Shown here: one piece after another, positions 15,602-24,520 of the stretch | How positions within the stretch are numbered: position 1 is the first letter of the stretch | Layout: every line of letters starts with the position of its first letter | Source: Saccharopolyspora thermophila | GTDB lineage: Bacteria > Actinomycetota > Actinomycetes > Mycobacteriales > Pseudonocardiaceae | DNA: 64,000 bases | Assembly (NCBI RefSeq): GCF_014646075.1 | Contig: NZ_BMMT01000019.1 | Span: forward strand, 1 to 64,000 | Direction: 5' to 3' | The notes under the pieces: generated by a model | The model's input: the letters and a program-made list of their open reading frames with translations, nothing else | What the model was told of the DNA's origin: nothing | Database searches by the model: none | Translations under genes and position numbers: made by a program

Positions 15602-17952
15602 TGTCCGGCATCACCGCGGGTCTGCGGCGGAGAGATGACCGGTCGGCCGAGGTGACCAGCTTCGTCGGACGTCGGCGCGAGATCTCCGAGCTGAAGCGGC
15701 TGCTGTCGGAGCACCGGCTGGTCACGCTCACCGGTCCCGGCGGGGTGGGCAAGACTCGGCTGGCGCTGCGGGTGGCCGACGAGGTCCGGCGCGCGTTCCA
15801 CGGCCGGATGTGGGTCGTCGACCTCGCCGAGTTGCGCGAGCCCGGGCTGCTCGCCGAAGCCGTCGCCGAGCAGCTGCGGGTGCATCAGGGGAGCGCCGAG
15901 CCCGCCGTCGACACGATCATCGACCGCATCGCCGCCGAGCCCGTGCTGCTGGTGCTGGACAACTGCGAGCACCTCGTCGACGCCTGCGCGACGCTGGCGA
16001 GCACCCTCGTGCGAACCTGCCCGGAGCTGCGGATCCTCGCCACCAGCAGGCAGTCGCTCGGCCTGACCGGCGAGCGCACCTACCAGCTCCGACCGTTCCC
16101 GGTGCCCGACCCGGACCGGGTCAGCTCGCCCGCCTCGGTCACCCACTTCGACTCCGCGCGGCTGTTTGTGGATCGCGCGACCGCGGTGCTGCCGCACTTC
16201 ACCGTCGACAGCGGCAACTACCGAGCGCTCGCCCGGCTCTGCCACGACCTCGACGGCATCCCGCTGGCCATCGAGCTGACCGTGCCCCAGCTGCGCGCGC
16301 TCACCCTCGAGCAGCTCGCCGACCGGCTCGGCGAACGCCACGCGTTGCCGGGCGGCAGCCGACGCGGCCTGCCGCCGCGGCACCGGACCCTGGAGGCGCT
16401 GATCGACTGGAGCTACCAGCTGTGCAGCGAGGCCGAGCGCCACGTGTGGGTGAGCGCGTCGGCGTTCTCCGCCACCTTCGACCTGGCTGCGATCGAGCAC
16501 GTCGCCGCCGACGACGCGGTTCCGCGGAAGGACGTCCTGGGGCTCGTCGACGCGCTGGTGGACAAGTCGATCTTTTTGCCCGAGCGCACCACGACCGGGA
16601 CCCGCTACCGGATGCTGGACACCACCCGCCGGTACGGCGAGGAGAAGCTCGCCGCCGCGGGCCGGCAGGACACCGTCCGCCACCGCCACCGCGACTGGTT
16701 CGCCCACCTTGCGGCGAGCTTCGGCGGGCGGTGGATCGGCCCGGAGGAGCCCGCGTGGCACGCCCGGGTGCACCAGGACTACCCGAACCTGCGGTCGGCC
16801 CTGGACCACTGTGCCCACGCGGACGGCGAAGCCGGGATCGGCCTGCGGATGGTCGTGCAGCTCGTCGACTACTGGACGTTGCGCGGGACGCTCGCCGAAG
16901 GGCGCGTCTGGCTCGACCGCCTTCTCGACCGCGTGCCCGGGCAGTCGCGGGAGCGGCTGGCCGGCCTGGTGCTCAGGGCCTGGTTCGCCGTCGAGGAACA
17001 CGACCGAACCACCGCCCGGGCGTGCCTGGCCGAGGCCGTGCCGCTGGCCGGACGAGTGGGCACCGATGAGCAGGTGGCCTACCTGGTGGAGGTCTCCGGG
17101 ATGGCCGCACTGCTCGAATCCGACCTGGGCCGAGCGGTCGAGTTGCTCGGCGCCGCGTTCGAGCGGTTCCGCCGCGCCGGAATCCTGCGCGGCGAACTGT
17201 TCGCGCTGGGCCTGTACGGCTTGGCCGCGGGACTCAACGGCGATCCGGCACGTGGCCGTGAGCTGCTCGACATGTGCATCGACGAGGCCGTGCGGGTCGG
17301 CGATGTCTTCTGGCGGTCCTACGCGCTGTGGGCGCGCGGCTGCATCGACGTGCACGACGACCGGTTCGACAGCGCCGAGCGGTTCTGCAAGGAAGCGCTC
17401 CGCACGGCGCTGGTGCTCTCGGACAGGTCCGCCATGGCGTTGGCGGTGGAAGCCCTCGCCTGGGTCGCCGAGGGACGCGGGCGCCACGATCGCGCTGCCC
17501 GGCTGTTCGGCTCCGCCGGCGCGCTGTGGGCGGAGATCAGCGGCTCGCACGTCTTCTACACCGCCCTGACCGGCTGGCACCATGACTTCCTGGCGCGCAC
17601 CAGGGCAGCGCTGGGCGACAGCGCCTACGAGAGATCTTTCCAGGACGCCTCCCGGCAGTCGATCGCCGACGCGATCGACTTCGCGCTGGAGACCGCGCCC
17701 CGGTCCGCTGCGCAGCAGCGCTCGCGTGACCGTTCCGGCGCGGAGGATCAGGCCCTGACCCGCCGCGAGTTCCAGATCGCGCAACTCGTCGCCGCGGGCC
17801 TGACGAACCGGGACATCGCCACCCGCCTCGAGATCCCCCAGCGCACGGCCGAAGCGCACGTCCAGAACATCCTGACGAAGCTGGGCTTCCGCTCACGCGC
17901 CCAGATCGCCACCTGGGTGGCGGCCCGAGAAGGCTCCCACCTACTCACCTGA
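15601..17952 (+). CDS. ATPase-domain LuxR-family transcriptional regulator (copy 2)
   Basis: At 783 residues this is a paralogue of the gene at 12.6 kb with the same layout: a SFVGRRREI opening, Walker A GPGGVGKTR (about 40-48), Walker B LLVLDNCEHLVDAC, a GIPLAIEL sensor segment, a TPR-like helical array and a C-terminal LuxR HTH (LTRREFQIAQLVAAGLTNRDIA). The start is GTG 15601, probably leaderless. It is divergent from the SnoaL-like gene and in the same direction as copy 1, so a tandem duplication with the SnoaL gene between the copies is plausible. Ligand and regulon are unknown. Confidence 0.88.
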   Translation: MSGITAGLRRRDDRSAEVTSFVGRRREISELKRLLSEHRLVTLTGPGGVGKTRLALRVADEVRRAFHGRMWVVDLAELREPGLLAEAVAEQLRVHQGSAEPAVDTIIDRIAAEPVLLVLDNCEHLVDACATLASTLVRTCPELRILATSRQSLGLTGERTYQLRPFPVPDPDRVSSPASVTHFDSARLFVDRATAVLPHFTVDSGNYRALARLCHDLDGIPLAIELTVPQLRALTLEQLADRLGERHALPGGSRRGLPPRHRTLEALIDWSYQLCSEAERHVWVSASAFSATFDLAAIEHVAADDAVPRKDVLGLVDALVDKSIFLPERTTTGTRYRMLDTTRRYGEEKLAAAGRQDTVRHRHRDWFAHLAASFGGRWIGPEEPAWHARVHQDYPNLRSALDHCAHADGEAGIGLRMVVQLVDYWTLRGTLAEGRVWLDRLLDRVPGQSRERLAGLVLRAWFAVEEHDRTTARACLAEAVPLAGRVGTDEQVAYLVEVSGMAALLESDLGRAVELLGAAFERFRRAGILRGELFALGLYGLAAGLNGDPARGRELLDMCIDEAVRVGDVFWRSYALWARGCIDVHDDRFDSAERFCKEALRTALVLSDRSAMALAVEALAWVAEGRGRHDRAARLFGSAGALWAEISGSHVFYTALTGWHHDFLARTRAALGDSAYERSFQDASRQSIADAIDFALETAPRSAAQQRSRDRSGAEDQALTRREFQIAQLVAAGLTNRDIATRLEIPQRTAEAHVQNILTKLGFRSRAQIATWVAAREGSHLLT

Positions 17953-18150
17953 ACCCGAAAACCCGGCGCCGACCCGAAGGGTGGATCCGTTTGGTCGGTC
18001 GACGCCGTATGCGCGGCGTTCCTGCTCGGTGAGGGCGGCACGCGTGTGCGCGCGGTGGTGCTGGGCGAGATCGGGGGGACGTTGCCTCGTGTTCCCTCAC
18101 GGAGTTCGCACTGGTGCGTCCGCGTGCTCGCCGATCAGGGGCTTCAGGTG

Positions 18151-18348
18151 TCAGCCTCCGGGCGGGGCGATGCTCATCGCGACGCGCACCGCCTCCAGGT
18201 GCGTCCGGCACACGGTTCGGGCCCGGTCCGGTCCCGGGTTGATCCGGGTGCCCATGGCGTCACAGACCCACGTGCCGGTGCAGTAGTTCCGGTACACGTG
18301 CGGCTTCTGCCGGCGGAGCTGCTTCATCGGGGTTCGGGGCGAGTGCAT
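18151..18348 (-). CDS. Small Cys-containing protein of unknown function
   Basis: A 65-codon frame starts at ATG 18348 with AGGA 10 bp upstream. The product is basic at its N-terminus (MKQLRRQKPHVYRNYCTGTW) and has three cysteines (YCTGTWVCDA and ARTVCRTH) with a nearby histidine, which could form a small metal-binding or disulfide knot. No export signal is visible. I do not recognise a family. It is the only frame in the 17,953-18,534 gap with a ribosome site and protein-like composition; it could still be spurious. The remainder of that gap holds only a weak possible stem at 17,969-17,998. Confidence 0.4.
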   Translation of the reverse strand: MHSPRTPMKQLRRQKPHVYRNYCTGTWVCDAMGTRINPGPDRARTVCRTHLEAVRVAMSIAPPGG

Positions 18349-18534
18349 GGTCGGTCGTTCCTGGTCGTGGCTCGTGTGATGGGTGGATCTGACAGCCCCC
18401 AGATTCGCTCGGCCGGCCCCACCCGGACACGGGAGCACTACCAAGGCGACTACCTACTTCTGGTCCTGGCCGACCCGCGTGGTCGCCCGGCCACCGGAAG
18501 AGCCGCAGGCGGTGATCCCGCACACACTGGTGCT

Positions 18535-19341
18535 GTGCTGCGCGTCGTGCTCGTCGTCGTGGTGGTGGTCACCGTGGTGCTGACGTGTGTCTGGGCGTTC
18601 CAACGCCGGTTGATCTACTTCCCCTCCGGGCAGCCACCGCCGGTGTCCACGGTGCTCAGCGGCGGCCGGGAGGTGGTGCTGCGCACCAGCGACGGGCTGC
18701 GGCTGGACGCCTGGTACGTGCCCGGCCGCGGCCAGCCGCGCGGCACCGGTGTGCTGGTCGCCAACGGCAACGCGGGGAACCGCTCCCTGCGGGCTCCGCT
18801 GGCCGACGCGCTCGCCAACCGCGGACTGGCCGTGCTGCTGTTCGACTACCGCGGCTACGGGGGCAACCCGGGCCGCCCGAGCGAGGAGGGGCTGGCCAAG
18901 GACGTCCGCGCGGCGCTGCGCTACCTCGTCGAGGAAGCCGACCTGCCAGCGGACCGGCTGGTCTACTACGGCGAAAGCCTCGGCGGGGCGGTGGTCACCG
19001 AGCTGGCCGCCGAGCACGAACCAGCCGGGCTGGTGCTGCGGTCACCGTTCACCGACCTCGCCGCCGTCGGCCGGCGCCACTACCCGTACCTGCCGGTCAG
19101 GATGCTGCTCCTGGACCGGTTCCCGCTCGTGACGCACCTGCGCGACGTCCGGTGCCCGGTGATCGCCGTCTACGGCAGCGCCGACACGATCGTGCCCCCG
19201 GAGGAGAGCAGGGCCGTGGCCCGCATCCGGCCGGGCACGACCGAGCTGGTCGTGGCGAACGCGGGCCACAACGATCGCGCGCTGCTGGACGGTCCCGAGG
19301 TGGTCGAGTCGGTGGTGCGCCTCTCCCCCGGACCGCGTTGA
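18535..19341 (+). CDS. Membrane-anchored alpha/beta hydrolase (ABHD-like)
   Basis: The 268-residue protein begins with one hydrophobic helix (VLRVVLVVVVVVTVVLTCVW), an uncleaved anchor or signal, followed by RRLIYFPSGQ, which is typical of the FrsA/ABHD12-13-type group. The catalytic triad is readable: nucleophile Ser in GESLGGAV, Asp in GSADTIVPP and His in NAGHND. The active domain should face outside the membrane. GTG 18535 is chosen because it places the helix at the N-terminus, but no strong ribosome site confirms it. The substrate is unknown; family members are esterases or lipases. Confidence 0.78.
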   Translation: MLRVVLVVVVVVTVVLTCVWAFQRRLIYFPSGQPPPVSTVLSGGREVVLRTSDGLRLDAWYVPGRGQPRGTGVLVANGNAGNRSLRAPLADALANRGLAVLLFDYRGYGGNPGRPSEEGLAKDVRAALRYLVEEADLPADRLVYYGESLGGAVVTELAAEHEPAGLVLRSPFTDLAAVGRRHYPYLPVRMLLLDRFPLVTHLRDVRCPVIAVYGSADTIVPPEESRAVARIRPGTTELVVANAGHNDRALLDGPEVVESVVRLSPGPR

Positions 19342-19400
19342 CCCACCGCAGGTGACACCGGCTGCGTTCGTGGCAACGCGCCCCGCACGCCGCGTGCGCA

Positions 19401-20027
19401 CTAGGCCGGGGCTTCGTCGGTGGCCGCGCGGAAGAACATCGCGACCGTGAGAGCCCCCGGATCGACGACTCCGCGCGCGTTCTCGCCCACGTAGCTGGCG
19501 CGTCCGCGGCGTGCGAGCAGCTGTTCGGTGGACGCCGCCCCGGCGCGCGCCGCCCGCGCTGCCTCGGCGAGTGCGGTGTGCACGTCCACGCCCCGGTCGG
19601 CCGCGTCCGCCAGCGCCTGCGCGGCGGGCACCATGGCGTCCACCATCGTCTTGTGGCCCACCTCGGCCTTGCCCAGCCGCTGCACGACGGCGGCGGCGTT
19701 GGTCGCGGCCACGGCCAGGGCCGACGTGGTGACGTCCGCGCCGAGCGCCTTGGCGAACTCGCGGAACCACATCCCGAACAACGGTCCGCTGGTGCCGCCG
19801 GTGTTCAGGAAGGCATCCGAGACGGCCGTGAAGACGGCGCGCGGCGACTCGGACGGTTCCGCATCGAGGTTGGCGGCCGTGCGGCGCAGGGCGGAGCGGA
19901 GGTTCGTGCCGTAGTCGCCGTCGCCGGCCTTCCGGTCCAGTTCGGTCAGCTCAGACGATTCCCGTTCCACCGCGGCGATGAAGCGGTCGATCCAGGCTCG
20001 CGTGCTCAACGTCGTCGTTGCGTCCAT
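19401..20027 (-). CDS. dhaL: Dihydroxyacetone kinase, nucleotide-binding subunit DhaL
   Basis: This 208-residue all-helical DhaL protein has the magnesium-binding pattern LDRKAGDGDYGTN (about 28-40) with the three conserved aspartates, followed by GTSGPLFGMWF and a GHKTMVDAM segment, all characteristic. DhaL holds the nucleotide and passes phosphate to the substrate bound on DhaK. It is the second gene of a dhaK-dhaL pair, 39 bp after dhaK. No DhaM or other PTS component is in the window, so whether phosphate comes from PEP or directly from ATP is open. Confidence 0.9.
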   Translation of the reverse strand: MDATTTLSTRAWIDRFIAAVERESSELTELDRKAGDGDYGTNLRSALRRTAANLDAEPSESPRAVFTAVSDAFLNTGGTSGPLFGMWFREFAKALGADVTTSALAVAATNAAAVVQRLGKAEVGHKTMVDAMVPAAQALADAADRGVDVHTALAEAARAARAGAASTEQLLARRGRASYVGENARGVVDPGALTVAMFFRAATDEAPA

Positions 20028-20066
20028 ACCCTTTTCTCCGATCTTCGTCGACTACCCGCGGGTGGT

Positions 20067-21074
20067 TCACCAGGTCAGCGCCGGCGTGCGGACCGGGGCG
20101 TCCCAGAGGTCGACGAACTCGTCGTCGGCCCGCACCAGGGTGATCGAGCACCCGCGCATGTCCAGCGACGTCACGTACGGGCCCACCAGCGAACGGGCCA
20201 CGTGGATCCCCTGGCCGTCGAGGAACTCGGTGAGTTCGCGGTGCGCGACCGACAGCTCGAGCGCGTGCGTGGCGCCCAGCCCGTTCACGATGGCCAGCAC
20301 CGACTCGCCGCGGCGCAGCCCGAGCGCGTCCACGACCGGCCGGGCCAGTTCCGGTACGAGCTCGCGCACCGGCGCGAGAGGGCGGCGACCGATCCCGCGT
20401 TCACCGTGGATGCCAACACCGAACTCGATCTCGCCGTCGGGCAGGTCGAACGACCGGCGGCTCTGGCCCGGGTGCGTGCAGGACTCCAGCGCGAGGGCCA
20501 TGGTGCGTGCCGAGTCCACGACGCGGCGCCCCAGGCCGGCGACCTCGGCCAGGCCGGCTCCGCGCTCGGCGGCGGCGCCGCAGATCTTCTCCACGGCGAC
20601 GACGGCGGCCGTGCCGCGGCGTCCGGGTCCCTCGTCGTGGCCGTCGGTGGCGAGGTCGTCGTCGACGAGCACGGTCTCGACCTCGATGCCGTCATCGGCG
20701 ACCAGCTCCGCGGCGATGGAGAAGTTGAGCACGTCACCGGTGTAGTTCTTGACCACGAGCAGCACCCCGCGACCGCGGTGGGCCGCCTCGACGGCCGCGC
20801 GGATCTGGTAGGCGGTCGGGCTGGCGAACACCGCGCCCGGGACGGCCGCGTCGAGCATGCCGACGCCGACGAATCCGGTGTGCAGCGGCTCATGCCCGGA
20901 ACCGCCCCCGGACACCAGTGCGACCTTGTCCCGCCGACCGGCGTCCGCGCGGACGAGGTAGGCCGGGTCGGGGTTGTGCCGGAGCAGGTGGGGATGGGCC
21001 CGCTGCAGGCCCTGGAGCGCTTCGGAGACGAACTCGTCCGGATCGTTGATCAGCTGCCGAACGGGCACGGTCAC
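20067..21074 (-). CDS. dhaK: Dihydroxyacetone kinase, substrate-binding subunit DhaK
   Basis: The 335-residue protein has the DhaK signatures: the N-terminal VALVSGGGSGHEPLHTGFVG, the KNYTGDVLNF segment and GVGIHGE, whose histidine forms the hemiaminal bond with the ketotriose. The start is GTG 21074 with GAGGTG just upstream. Family members phosphorylate dihydroxyacetone, and relatives act on erythrulose or similar short ketoses. It heads the dhaK-dhaL operon and is divergent from an IclR-type regulator over a large palindrome. The split transketolase 13 kb away could be a metabolic partner, which is inference only. Confidence 0.92.
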   Translation of the reverse strand: MTVPVRQLINDPDEFVSEALQGLQRAHPHLLRHNPDPAYLVRADAGRRDKVALVSGGGSGHEPLHTGFVGVGMLDAAVPGAVFASPTAYQIRAAVEAAHRGRGVLLVVKNYTGDVLNFSIAAELVADDGIEVETVLVDDDLATDGHDEGPGRRGTAAVVAVEKICGAAAERGAGLAEVAGLGRRVVDSARTMALALESCTHPGQSRRSFDLPDGEIEFGVGIHGERGIGRRPLAPVRELVPELARPVVDALGLRRGESVLAIVNGLGATHALELSVAHRELTEFLDGQGIHVARSLVGPYVTSLDMRGCSITLVRADDEFVDLWDAPVRTPALTW

Positions 21075-21104
21075 ACCACCTCATCGCAGTGTCTGCTTCA
21101 TTAC

Positions 21105-21137
21105 CGAATACAATTCGACATTGTCGAATCGCATTCG
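21105..21137. promoter_or_regulatory. 33-bp near-perfect palindromic operator between dhaK and the IclR gene
   Basis: The centre is a perfect 17-bp palindrome, ATTCGACA-T-TGTCGAAT (21113-21129). Symmetry continues outward to CGAAT at 21105 and ATTCG at 21137, with only two mismatched pairs in 16. It lies 31 bp before the dhaK start and 66 bp before the regulator start, so it is the obvious site for the IclR-type protein and could control both genes. Confidence 0.75.
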
Positions 21138-21202
21138 CACCGTAGGGCCTGACCGCGCTGGTTGTAAAGTGCAGCCACCGGGGAACCGCGGCAGGGAGGG
21201 CC

Positions 21203-21961
21203 ATGATCCAGTCCGTCGACCGGGCGATACACGTGCTCGGCGTGCTGCAGGGGGCCCGACGCCTCAGCCTGTCGGAGATCGCGGCGCGGCTGGACCTGCC
21301 CCCCTCCACGGTGCACGGGATCATCAAGACCCTCGCCGCGCACGGGATGGTCGTGCAGGACCGCGAGTCCGCCCGGTACCGAATCGGTCCCGCCGTGCTG
21401 AAGCTGGCCAACGTCTACCTCGACACGCTGGAGCTGCGCTCGCGCAGCGTGAGCTGGTCGGCCGAGCTGGCCCGCCGCACCGGCTTCGCGGTGCGCACCG
21501 CGGTGGGCAACCTCGACGAGGTCGTGGTCATCCACCACGACCCCCGGCCCGACGGCTCCCGGCAGATGCCCGAGGTGGGCATCGTCATCCCGATCCACGC
21601 CAGCGCCCTCGGCAAGGCGCTGCTCGCCTTCCTCCCGGACCAGGCAGAGGAGCTCGCCCGGCGGGAACTCCGGAGCATGACCGCGGAGACGATCACCGCC
21701 CCGCAGGCGTTGCGCGACGAGCTCGACCGGGTCCGGCACACCGCGTTGGCCACCGAGCAGGAGGAGGCGGTGCTCGGCGACTGCGGCGTCGCGGCCCCGA
21801 TCTTCGACGCCTCCGACCAGGCCGTCGGTGCCATCGGTCTCGTCGTTCCCAAGGAGGACTGGCCCCCGTCGGACGCGGCGTGCGCGGCGGTCCGCGAAAC
21901 CGCACGCGCCATCTCGCGGGAACTCGGTGCGGCGCGCTGGCCCGTTCCCCCCAGCCACTGA
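21203..21961 (+). CDS. IclR-family transcriptional regulator
   Basis: The 252-residue protein has an N-terminal winged helix-turn-helix (SVDRAIHVLGVLQGARRLSL, then EIAARLDLPPSTVHGIIKTL) and a C-terminal IclR effector domain with the conserved HASALGKALLAFLP segment. It starts at ATG 21203, preceded by GCAGGGAGG. It faces dhaK-dhaL across the 33-bp palindrome and is therefore probably their local regulator, sensing a ketotriose, its phosphate or a precursor. Confidence 0.88.
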   Translation: MIQSVDRAIHVLGVLQGARRLSLSEIAARLDLPPSTVHGIIKTLAAHGMVVQDRESARYRIGPAVLKLANVYLDTLELRSRSVSWSAELARRTGFAVRTAVGNLDEVVVIHHDPRPDGSRQMPEVGIVIPIHASALGKALLAFLPDQAEELARRELRSMTAETITAPQALRDELDRVRHTALATEQEEAVLGDCGVAAPIFDASDQAVGAIGLVVPKEDWPPSDAACAAVRETARAISRELGAARWPVPPSH

Positions 21962-22315
21962 CGGCCCGGCCAGATGGCCCCACCGCTCGGCCCGGCTGGA
22001 CTGCGGGGCAACACGAGCGTGTGTTCCTCGCGGGGCGGTGCTTCGCAGACCGTGAGCCAGGGACACCTCCGCGTTCGCCGGAACGGTCGCATGTGGACGC
22101 TCGGAGTTCGGCCACGGCACGGCAAGCCCGGTTGCCCCGCGTGATCCGGCGCGGAACACCGGCACCTGGCCGCATGACACCCCTTGTTCTTTCGAAGGAT
22201 TCGCGGATTCCGTGGTGGCCCCGGTTCGCGGTCTGCGGGCACCGGTGGTGGACGTTAGGGTTGCGTGTCCGCACTTTTCCGGTATGCGCTCGTTTCCTGC
22301 GAGGGGTGAGCAACG
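21962..22315. other. Gap with no recognisable gene
   Basis: About 350 bp separate the IclR gene from the glycosyltransferase. I see no protein-like frame with a ribosome site, no tRNA and no strong hairpin. A TAGGGT near 22,256 could be a -10 box for the glycosyltransferase but has no convincing -35 partner. Confidence 0.4.
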
Positions 22316-23488
22316 ATGCGGGTGTGCGTTGTTCGGTGCCATTACCTCCGCAATTCGCGGGTGAAGCGGGAGATCGACGCGCTGGTTCTGGCCGGTCACG
22401 AGGTGGATGTCGTCTGCCTGAAGGAACCCGGCAAGCCCGCTGTCGAGCGCGGACCGGGGCTGACGATCCGCCGGGTGCCGTTGCGGCACGACACCGGCGC
22501 CGGAATCGTGCGGCTGCTGTTCGAGTACGGGCTGTTCTTCCTGCTGGCGACCGCGATCGTCGCCGCGCTGCACGCACGGCGCCGCTTCGACGTGGTCCAG
22601 GTCAACTCGGTCCCGGACGCGCTGGTTTTCGTGGCGCTGCTGCCGAAGCTGACCGGGGCCCGGGTGCTGCTGGACGTGCAGGAGCCCATGCCGGAGTTCT
22701 TCGCCACGCGCTTCGGCCCGGGGCGCAAGCGCCCGCTCGTCCGGCTGATCGCGGCGTTGGAGCGGTGGAGCATCCGCTTCGCCGACGCGACGATCACCGT
22801 GACCGAACCGATGCGCCGCACGTTCGTGGCGCGCGGCGCGTCGGCGCACAAGCTCACCGTCGTCATGGACGGGGCGGACGAACGGGTCTTCGATCCCGAC
22901 CGGTTCCCGCGCGCGGAACGGGACCCGAACCGCTTCGTGCTCATCAGCCACTGCACCATCGAGCCGCAGTACGGCCTGGACACCGCGATCGAGGCGGTCG
23001 CGCTGCTGGCCGAGGAGATCCCGGGCCTGTGCCTGCGGATCTTCGGGACCGGATCCCAGCGGGCAGAACTGCGCGCCCTCGCCGAACACCTCGGCGTGGC
23101 CGACCACGTGTGGTTCAGCGAAGGGTTCGTGCCGCTGGACCAGCTGGTGGCCGAGCTCGCCGCCGCCGACGTCGGGGTCGTCGCCATGAAGCGGGACCCG
23201 TTCCGCGATCTCACGCTGGCCGGGAAGATGTTCGACTTCATCGCCCTGGGCACCCCCATGGTCGTATCGATCACGACATCGGTGGAGGAGACCTTCGGCG
23301 ACGGCTGCTTCGAGCCCTTCGAGTCGGGCAACGCCCAGGACCTCGCCCGAGCGCTCCGCCGGTTGCACGACGAACCCGAGCTGGCCCACAAGTACGCCCA
23401 ACGCGCATCCGAGGTGGTCCGCCCGCTGTCCTGGCCGGTGCAGCGCCAGCGGTACCTGGACGTGGTCGCTGCGCTGGGCCGGAGCTGA
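22316..23488 (+). CDS. Glycosyltransferase, GT4 family
   Basis: The 390-residue GT-B protein opens with RVCVVRCHYLRNSRVKREID, typical of GT4 enzymes of cell-surface polysaccharide pathways, and has the C-terminal donor-site pattern AGKMFDFIALGTPMV with the conserved lysine and a downstream E-rich segment. The hydrophobic stretch near 60-80 is probably the membrane-facing part of the N-terminal domain. ATG 22316 follows GAGGGGTGAGC. It stands alone between an unrelated regulator and a convergent sugar operon, so donor and acceptor are unknown. Confidence 0.85.
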   Translation: MRVCVVRCHYLRNSRVKREIDALVLAGHEVDVVCLKEPGKPAVERGPGLTIRRVPLRHDTGAGIVRLLFEYGLFFLLATAIVAALHARRRFDVVQVNSVPDALVFVALLPKLTGARVLLDVQEPMPEFFATRFGPGRKRPLVRLIAALERWSIRFADATITVTEPMRRTFVARGASAHKLTVVMDGADERVFDPDRFPRAERDPNRFVLISHCTIEPQYGLDTAIEAVALLAEEIPGLCLRIFGTGSQRAELRALAEHLGVADHVWFSEGFVPLDQLVAELAAADVGVVAMKRDPFRDLTLAGKMFDFIALGTPMVVSITTSVEETFGDGCFEPFESGNAQDLARALRRLHDEPELAHKYAQRASEVVRPLSWPVQRQRYLDVVAALGRS

Positions 23489-23514
23489 CCGCGTCACGCG
23501 AACAATCGAGGACC

Positions 23515-23610
23515 GCTACGGCCGGGAGGCCACCACGGCCCCGTAGCCGCTGTCCCGAAGGGTGCGGAGCGCCGCTGCGGCCCGGTCCTGGTCGGCGGGG
23601 CCGCAGCGGC
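23515..23610. terminator. Two consecutive hairpins between convergent genes
   Basis: The first stem pairs GCTACGG (23515-23521) with CCGTAGC (23541-23547). The second is a perfect 13-bp stem, arms 23571-23583 and 23598-23610, around a 14-nt loop. Together they fill the gap between the glycosyltransferase and the leftward sugar operon and can stop transcription from both directions. Confidence 0.7.
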
Positions 23611-23632
23611 GTGGACCTCACGGGTCCCGGGC

Positions 23633-24490
23633 TCACCAGTACCGGGTGACGTACTCGTCGATCTTGGCGCGCATGGTCGCGGTGGACTCGCGGGCGCGGT
23701 CCTCCCAGGCGAAGACGCACGAGACCATGATGCCGTCGAAGTCGTTGGCCCTGAGATTGCTGAAGAACTCATCCCAGTCAACCTCGCCTTGGCCGATGTC
23801 GAGGTGCTGGTGGACGCGGGCCGGCGAGCCGGGAGGGTTGACGATGTAGCGCAGCCCGGAGGACGCGGTGTGGTCGAACGTGTCGGCCAGGTGCACGTGG
23901 GTGAGCAGGTCCCCGGCGTGCTTCATGATCCCGGGCGCGTCGTTGCCCATGTGGAAGGTGTGCGGGGCGCAGTACAGGAACTGCACGTTGGGCGAGTTGA
24001 TCCCGCGCACCAGGTCCACCGCCGCGTGGCCGTCCTCGACGAAGTCGTCCGGGTGCGGCTCCAGTTTGAGCGAGATGCCCTCGCGCTCGAAGATGGGCAG
24101 CAGCTCCTCCATCGACCGCCAGAACCCGGCCTCGCTGCGTTCCGGCGCCTCGGGTCGGCCGTTGAACTCGGAGACCATCACGTCCACGCCGAGGTCGACG
24201 GTGATCTGGATGGCGCGCTTCCAGTAGCGGACGGCGGCCTTCCGGTCGTCCTCGTCGGGACCGGACCAACGGTAGAGGGGCAGCACGGAGGCGACACCGA
24301 CTCCGGCGGCGTCCAGTTCCGCCCGGAACCTACGGACCGTGGCGTCGTCGATGCGGGGGTGGGTGAAGAAGGGCAGCGCATCGTCGCGGGGCGACAGCTC
24401 GATCCACTCGAAGCCGAGCTCGGCCACCAGGCGGGGCAGTTCGAGCAGCGGGGTGGACCGGAACATGTACGGGTCGAGTGCGATCTTCAC
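23633..24490 (-). CDS. Sugar phosphate isomerase/epimerase-like TIM-barrel protein (copy A)
   Basis: The 285-residue protein belongs to the AP-endonuclease-2/xylose-isomerase-like barrel family. Metal-site segments are readable: MVSEFNG, LKLEPHPDD, a histidine-rich CAPHTFHMGND and THVHLADTFD near the end. Members isomerise or epimerise sugars and inositols, or cleave keto acids, using a divalent metal. It is the last gene of a four-gene leftward operon with a second isomerase-like protein, a VOC protein and a Gfo/Idh/MocA oxidoreductase. The exact reaction cannot be assigned. Confidence 0.8.
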   Translation of the reverse strand: MKIALDPYMFRSTPLLELPRLVAELGFEWIELSPRDDALPFFTHPRIDDATVRRFRAELDAAGVGVASVLPLYRWSGPDEDDRKAAVRYWKRAIQITVDLGVDVMVSEFNGRPEAPERSEAGFWRSMEELLPIFEREGISLKLEPHPDDFVEDGHAAVDLVRGINSPNVQFLYCAPHTFHMGNDAPGIMKHAGDLLTHVHLADTFDHTASSGLRYIVNPPGSPARVHQHLDIGQGEVDWDEFFSNLRANDFDGIMVSCVFAWEDRARESTATMRAKIDEYVTRYW

Positions 24491-24520
24491 GGGGGAGTTC
24501 TCCCTGCCAGCTGGTCGTTT

